DNA of 64,000 nucleotides from Azorinus chamasolen. Taxonomy: Eukaryota > Mollusca > Bivalvia > Cardiida > Solecurtidae. The DNA lies in assembly GCA_963576725.1 (NCBI GenBank), contig OY755240.1, forward strand, positions 64,320,412 through 64,384,411, in the 5' to 3' direction. A program made the translations under genes and the position numbers. Under the pieces are notes generated by a model. It was not told where the DNA came from. It did no database searches and worked only from the letters and a program-made list of their open reading frames with translations. Below are positions 59,653-64,000 of the stretch, one piece after another. Positions within the stretch are counted from its first letter, which is position 1, and each line of letters starts with the position of its first letter.

Positions 59653-59997
59653 TTAATTGACCCTGTACTCCATAAATACATGTACGCATTTTCACGCCTT
59701 TGCAAACAGTAGACCAAGCTCAGAGAATGTTGTTTGTTTGCGATACAGATAGGATATACAGTTTCTACTACGGACAAAACTTCCCATGTCCAATAGTCAT
59801 TATATTTTATGCCCCCGTTGACGATAGTCTGTCTGTGTGTCACGCTTGTACGTGCAGTTGGCTGTCACAGTTTTTTTCATTTACAAGCACCACCACGGGG
59901 GCATCACTGTGTCTTACATGCACAAGTTTCTAGTTTGTTTTTATCTAATATTCATTGTCATTATTTTGTCATGATTATTCATGAAGTAAAGGGTTAA
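59653..59997. mobile_element. H1a MITE enlarged by another hairpin
   Basis: TTAATTGACCCTGTACTCC to TTCATGAAGTAAAGGGTTAA; own hairpin lost (AGACCAAGCTCAGAG). Confidence 0.82.
59810..59906. mobile_element. Small nested MITE with ATGCCCCC ends
   Basis: ATGCCCCCGTTGACG at the left and CCACCACGGGGGCAT at the right; 97 bp; inside the H1a at about TTTT. Confidence 0.65.
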
Positions 59998-60206
59998 GTA
60001 GATTTCTTACAGTATGAGAAGGGTTAATCTTATCAGGAAAGTCGTTCTAAGCGTGTCTTAACTGGCATTATAACAGCTTGGACCCAGAAGGGTAACTGGC
60101 CGTTTCATCAGAATCCAAAATCTTACCCACTCGTTCAATGGTTTCTCAAACAATTAGTCAACTGGGCATATTTTTAAAAATGATTGCAATTACATTTTTC
60201 AGCAGA

Positions 60207-60240
60207 ATTCTTCTTCCTTCTTTTCCTTCTTCTTCTTTTG
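60207..60240. repeat. Polypyrimidine CTT/TTC microsatellite
   Basis: TTCTTCTTCCTTCTTTTCC and continuing. Confidence 0.75.
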
Positions 60241-60284
60241 CGAGTGTGTGTAATAGGGTGAAGGAGGTCGACTGCATCACTCAT

Positions 60285-60503
60285 TTAACCCCTTCCCTCA
60301 TACTGATGTCTTTTGACGCCTATTTAAAAGTCACTTTTTGAAACCATTGTGATAAATAGAGCAAGCAGCAAATGCTCTATTTATCACATTGGTTTCAAAA
60401 CTATACAATTTTAATTTTTTCTTTTTCTCTAGTAAATGCTCCTTTTCAGTAGATTTATTTAAAGCGGTCAGATCTAAAAATAACCCATGATGTAATGGGT
60501 TAA
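60285..60503. mobile_element. H2 MITE
   Basis: TTAACCCCTTCCCTCATACT to TGTAATGGGTTAA; core GAGCAAGCAGCAAATGCTC. Confidence 0.9.
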
Positions 60504-60813
60504 TACTATGCAAGCTGTGTAGGACCAGATCAACTGCCACTTTTAATCAGATTCTAGACTATTTGACACACAATTTAACATGGTGTTAGAGTGAGAAATG
60601 GGATAGAACTGGTTAAAGATATATTCTTACATATTTCATGAATACTAATGTCGGAAAGGTTTAAGGGATACCTGTACTATTTGTCATAGCAATGTATTCA
60701 ATTGTTTTATATAACAATAAAAACTATTTCATTAATTTATATTCATATATTCATTAGTTATAACAATGAGTGTAGCCTGTCATAAATAGTCATGGAGTAA
60801 AGTATGCGTATCA

Positions 60814-61390
60814 TTAAAGAACTAATAAAATACACCAGAATAAAATCAAAGTATAAAAAAGACTAATTCTAGTTATATAATCACTGTTACTGCTTTGATT
60901 GTATTTGAAGGAGTGGTCGACCTTGGTTATATAGCCATCACACGATGTGTAAAGCTGGTGAAATGTGTCCATCGATTCACCGATATTAAGTCTAATAAAG
61001 TTATAAATCTGCCCGTGCAGGCACGGGTTTGTTCTCAGTTCTTTTACAACTGGAATGCATGTGTTGGTTTTGCACGAGTTCACGTCACAATTTTTTCGAA
61101 GTCTCCTACGGATTGTGCCGAGCCAACCGCTAGTTCCCCGCTTCAACACGTCAACGAAGTCACAGTCTTGGAATGGAATGTCTAACTCCGTGTAACAACG
61201 GGGTACCATCTCCCATGAGTAACACAGCGATTCGCGCACGTGCTGTTCCGGATAATACGTCACAAATGCAAAACACATTTCGTCTGACGTCGATTCGCCC
61301 CAATATGTTGTTACGTTCTTTCCAAGAGAGTTAAACTCGCACGTTGTGAGTAGCTCATCACCAGGAAGAACCTCAAATGGCTTTGAAAAT
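60814..61390 (-). CDS. MOXD1-like final exon
   Basis: Acceptor TATTTTAG before ATTTTCAAAGCC; stop TAA at 60816-60814. Ten or more cysteines in the C-terminal part fit extracellular disulphides. Confidence 0.88.
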
Positions 61391-63343
61391 CTAAAATAAA
61401 AATACATTTATCAAATCATTCATTTTGGTTTGAAAATATAGATATCTACAGTAAAACCTCTCTATAACGGCCACTAAATTACATCAGGTATTTTGTGTTA
61501 AAGGCAGGTGGCTGATTAAAGCAAGGTGACAATAAAACAGAACGCTCCTATAGGAGCGTTCTGTTTTACTTTCACCATGCTTTAAGCAGCCACCTGCCCT
61601 AAATACCAACTAATTAACACAATTTAGTGGCCGTTATAGAGAGGTATTACCGTATTATGACCACCATTTTAACCAATTGCTACATAACGTAAAACATGTC
61701 ACCAGCATCCACGGGAATTAATTATGATTTTTAGATTTAAAGACAGGTGGTGGCTTAATGCAGGACAAACATTATGCACAGGTACTTTCTGTTGTATTTC
61801 TTCTGTGCATTCAGCAACCGTCTGCTTTTTAAGAAAGCTATTTAATGTAGTGAGTGGTCGTTTAAACCGGGGTTTACTGTAGTGAGTACCCACAGTCCTC
61901 CGTAATCACAGCGTGTTTCCGAGTCAAACTAAATAACTCGATGTGGATATCGAAAGGCAGTGAAATTATCCGATATCGGCCGGTGAACTTTATTGAATTG
62001 TTTTAGACATGGCAATGTCTTCACGTATCAGAGGCCTCAGGTTTCTATGGAACGCCATTCTGCCATACTATTTGCTAAATGCGAAATGCGAAATGCAAGA
62101 TGCGAAATGCTTTTTGCCAATTGTGTAAATTGCTAGGGAAAAACCCGGAATGTTCCAAATGATAAATATAAATGACAGATGCGAAATGCTTATTGCTAGC
62201 GTTGACCAGCACCATTTTTAATTTAATAGTGCAATACGCTTTAAGGTAAATTAATGCATTTAGCAAATGTACAGTCACTTTAAAAATGGCGCTGTTCAAT
62301 GCTACATGTAGTAGTGAAAACATTCATTTAGCAATAAGCATTTCGCATTTGTCATTTACAACTACCATTGGAACATTCCTTTAGCAATTTACACAATTGG
62401 CATTTAGCATTTCGCATTTTGTATTCAGCAATTAGCAAGGCAGAATGGCGTTCCATAGGTTTCTTTATCTATATTGGTTTTGATTTACAGAGGCCTAGAT
62501 AGGATGCGTATCTTAGATCTATACATGATTTCAAGAATAGCAGTTCCTTGTTTCTCCAACTAAACCCTATATTGTCACCACTATTTAGACTCGTCTCCAT
62601 GACGGTTTGATGGAGAAATGACGATTTAAATACAGTGTAACCTGCTCTAAGCGCTCATTCATTTCGTGAACATATGTGTCATACAAACCATGTGGTTGCT
62701 TAATGCAGGGTAAAACAAATACAAAAAAGGAGCTGTCTCCATTACTTTTGACCTGCATTAAGCTACCATTTACCTTACAGACCCATAATTCGACACCCTT
62801 TTGGTGGCCGTTTGAGACAGGTTCTAATGTATTTGAAATACACATCTTATCTGCGATTCTCATTTCATGTGTGAGTTCGTAATATAGTAAATTGTGAACA
62901 ATGAAATTGACACGATAATAAACAATTTCCAGGCACAAACTGCAACTCCTGCTAGATGTATGGGAAGCACTCGGTAGTTACGAGTTCCAAATGTGGGTCT
63001 GCTCTGTTTGCAAAAGCGTGAAAACACGTTTATATGAAGGAAATAGTCAAATATTGCTAAGAATACATTTGGAAGCTGACTTTGTCGTCTTTCATCAATA
63101 ACTAGAGGACGCGTTTATACGTCGACATTATAATTCTCATCAAACTAAAGAAAACAGTGGCAGTTCAAGTTCAGAATGACCTCAAACATAAATGGAAGTC
63201 CCTGTGTTAACTTTGTTGTAAAGTGTAAGGAAATAGAATCATAGCTTACACGTGGAAGTTGGGGTTGTCATAGTCATAATGGACATCAGTAGCCAACAAG
63301 TACCTACGCCCTTTTCTGATCACTTCAACCTTCATAGACTGTC
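60814..63343 (-). CDS. DBH/MOXD1-like copper monooxygenase, last two exons (partial)
   Basis: Exons 63343-63250 (94 nt) and 61390-60814 (577 nt including TAA) join in frame (V-F at the junction). The first gives M-K-V-E-V-I-R-K-G-R-R-Y and D-V-H-Y-D-Y. The second gives V-L-P-G-D-E-L-L-T-T-C, then D-E-M-C-F-A and T-Y-Y-P-E. These are hallmarks of the C-terminal domain of ascorbate-dependent type II copper monooxygenases (dopamine beta-hydroxylase, MOXD1). The Met of D-E-M-C corresponds to the CuB methionine ligand. A hydrophobic tail (I-S-L-F-Y-T-L-I-L-F-W) suggests a membrane or GPI anchor, as in MOXD1 relatives. Upstream exons lie beyond the window. The family is secure; substrate and orthology are not. 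Confidence 0.85.
61449..61652. mobile_element. P3 MITE, complete, TA-flanked
   Basis: CAGTAAAACCTCTCTATAAC to GAGAGGTATTACCG; perfect core GAACGCTCCTATAGGAGCG. In the last intron of the MOXD1-like gene. Confidence 0.92.
61739..61882. mobile_element. P2 MITE, left end lost
   Basis: AGACAGGTGGTGGCTTAATGC, hairpin AATGCAGGAC...GTGCATTCAGC, GGGGTTTACTG. Confidence 0.75.
62046..62457. mobile_element. 0.41-kb foldback with 6- to 8-bp target duplication
   Basis: TATGGAACGCCATTCTGCC at 62046 mirrors 62439-62457. Arms hold repeated AAATGCGAAATGC (left) and GCATTTCGCATTT (right). AGGTTTCT occurs at 62039-62046 and 62457-62464, overlapping the tips. No coding capacity. Confidence 0.88.
62550..62635. 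mobile_element. Q element, right arm mostly deleted
   Basis: TTTCTCCAACTAAACCCTA, GTCACCACTATTTAGACTCG, then GGTTTGATGGAGAAATGACG. Confidence 0.7.
62630..62833. mobile_element. P2 MITE
   Basis: TACAGTGTAACCTGCTCTAAG to GACAGGTTCTAATGTA; core AAAAAGGAGCTGTC decayed. Starts inside the end of the Q element. Confidence 0.78.
62990..63048. mobile_element. H1b right end, reverse
   Basis: GTGGGTCTGCTCTGTTTGC and TATATGAAGGAAATAGTC. Confidence 0.55.
63250..63343 (-). CDS. MOXD1-like penultimate exon
   Basis: Acceptor TTCTTCAG, donor GTAAGC; two bases complete a codon at each end, matching the next exon. Confidence 0.85.
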
Positions 63344-63365
63344 CTGAAGAAAGAATAACATTAAA

Positions 63366-63487
63366 TACATTATAACCTGTCTTAAGCAGTCATTCATTTA
63401 TTGAACATAGGAGTTGCACTCCTACATGAGCTTTCTGCATTCATTTGGATCTGCATTTAAGCTACCACTGCCTTACAGATCTATAAT
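63366..63487. mobile_element. P2 MITE with uninterrupted left end
   Basis: AACCTGTCTTAAGCAGTCATT, GAGCTTTCTGC, GCATTTAAGCTACCACTGCC. Shows the TTAA that is filled by H1b at 56721. Confidence 0.75.
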
Positions 63488-63665
63488 GTATTGAAGTTCA
63501 TTCGGTAACTATGTTCAAAACGATTGAAAGAAATATTTTATTTCGGCGAATTAGTCAGCGGACTACTTAATCCCTTTTCTGGGGAAAATCCATATACCGG
63601 TATTACTCCGCCAATTACACATTTACAGTATCTTTATATTGCAACAAAACATAAGAAAGAATAGA

Positions 63666-63745
63666 ACAAACAGTGCAGACCCTTATCGGATGGTTCCTAC
63701 TGAAGCCGTCTGATACTGGTCTACACTTTTTATGAAAAAGGCAAA
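63666..63745. mobile_element. H6/H1-like fragment
   Basis: AACAAACAGTGCAGACCC, GGATGGTTCCTACTGAAGCC, CTGGTCTACACTTTTTATG. Confidence 0.5.
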
Positions 63746-63757
63746 TGATGTCTCTAT

Positions 63758-63982
63758 CATATAATGGGTCCACATCAGCTATTTTAAGACTCAACCTCTT
63801 TGAATAAATTCACAGAAAAGGAGCGTTTACTAGAGAAAGGGAATTATTTTTGTAGTGTGTAGTTCTGACACCATTGTGGTAAATAGAGCATTTCTCCTAT
63901 GGAAACATGTTCTGTTTATCACTGGTTTAAACTATTCTTTTACAGAGGCGTCAATAAGTGCCAATATGAGAGAATGGGTTAA
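63758..63982. mobile_element. H2 MITE, reverse
   Basis: CATATAATGGGTCCACATC (decayed left end) to GAGAGAATGGGTTAA; hairpin CACCATTGTGGTAAATAG decayed. Confidence 0.78.
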
Positions 63983-64000
63983 TATATACACAATCATATG

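Noticed and set aside
60895..61185. 96-codon plus-strand open frame
   Set aside because: Antisense to the MOXD1-like final exon, whose protein features are clear.

Overview
The window is AT-rich eukaryotic DNA with small GT-AG exons scattered through repeat-filled introns. A MOXD1-like copper monooxygenase 3' end, Tc1 and pogo-like DNA transposon remnants and an extreme load of hairpin MITEs suggest an invertebrate metazoan, most likely a mollusc (probably a bivalve). That assignment is inference; no sequence here names the species.

Coding content. The main find is a three-copy family of an eight-exon gene that I do not recognise. Copy A is on the minus strand (17755 down to 6910), copy B on the plus strand (22688-34511) and copy C on the plus strand (47314-56500). 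A and B are head to head; B and C are tandem. Exon lengths are 46/240/192/201/208/230/57/47 nt, identical in all copies except a 6-nt deletion in C exon 5. Intron phases agree everywhere (1,1,1,1,2,1,1), so all three read through to 404-406 aa proteins with a short signal peptide, one shared pair of cysteines and two N-glycosylation sequons. Each has a TATATATA promoter just upstream and an ATTAAA signal about 100-130 nt past the stop. At the right edge, minus-strand exons at 63343-63250 and 61390-60814 are the 3' end of a DBH/MOXD1-type copper monooxygenase. A possible tiny two-exon gene lies at 510-1053.

Repeats. Most of the rest is non-autonomous elements, many with near-perfect central palindromes. 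I use these labels. H1a/H1b (core GATCAGACGGCTCC), H2 (core AACCATTGTGATAAATAG), H3 (core GATGAGACGCCGAG), H4 (core GATGAGACAGCTCC), H5 (core GATCAGACGCCGCC) and H6 (core GATGAGAGGGCTCC) all begin TTAACCC and end GGGTTAA, the signature of piggyBac-type ends with TTAA target duplication. P1/P2/P3 begin CAGTAAAACC and end GGTTTTACTG between TA dinucleotides, like pogo/Tigger-type ends. Q (core GTGACCACTCTTTAG), N (core ATTGGTCAGATTTGAG), G (333-bp pair with CTGTTCAGGAG ends) and R (hairpin CCTTTCAAAAAAGG) are further families. There are also larger foldback elements at 2360-2972, 29913-31213, 34911-36019 and 62046-62457, a MITE-derived minisatellite (25172-25560), an old 34-bp minisatellite (42955-43830) and a dead Tc1-like transposase (42685-42420).

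How it fits together. Because the gene copies share introns and upstream DNA, they act as filled and empty sites for each other. This shows TTAA-precise insertion (or excision) upstream of A and C versus B, a minisatellite that grew inside a MITE only in copy B, and a 75-bp perfect palindrome inserted only in copy C. Intron lengths differ between copies almost entirely because of these elements. All coordinates and alignments were made by eye; element edges of decayed copies are approximate.
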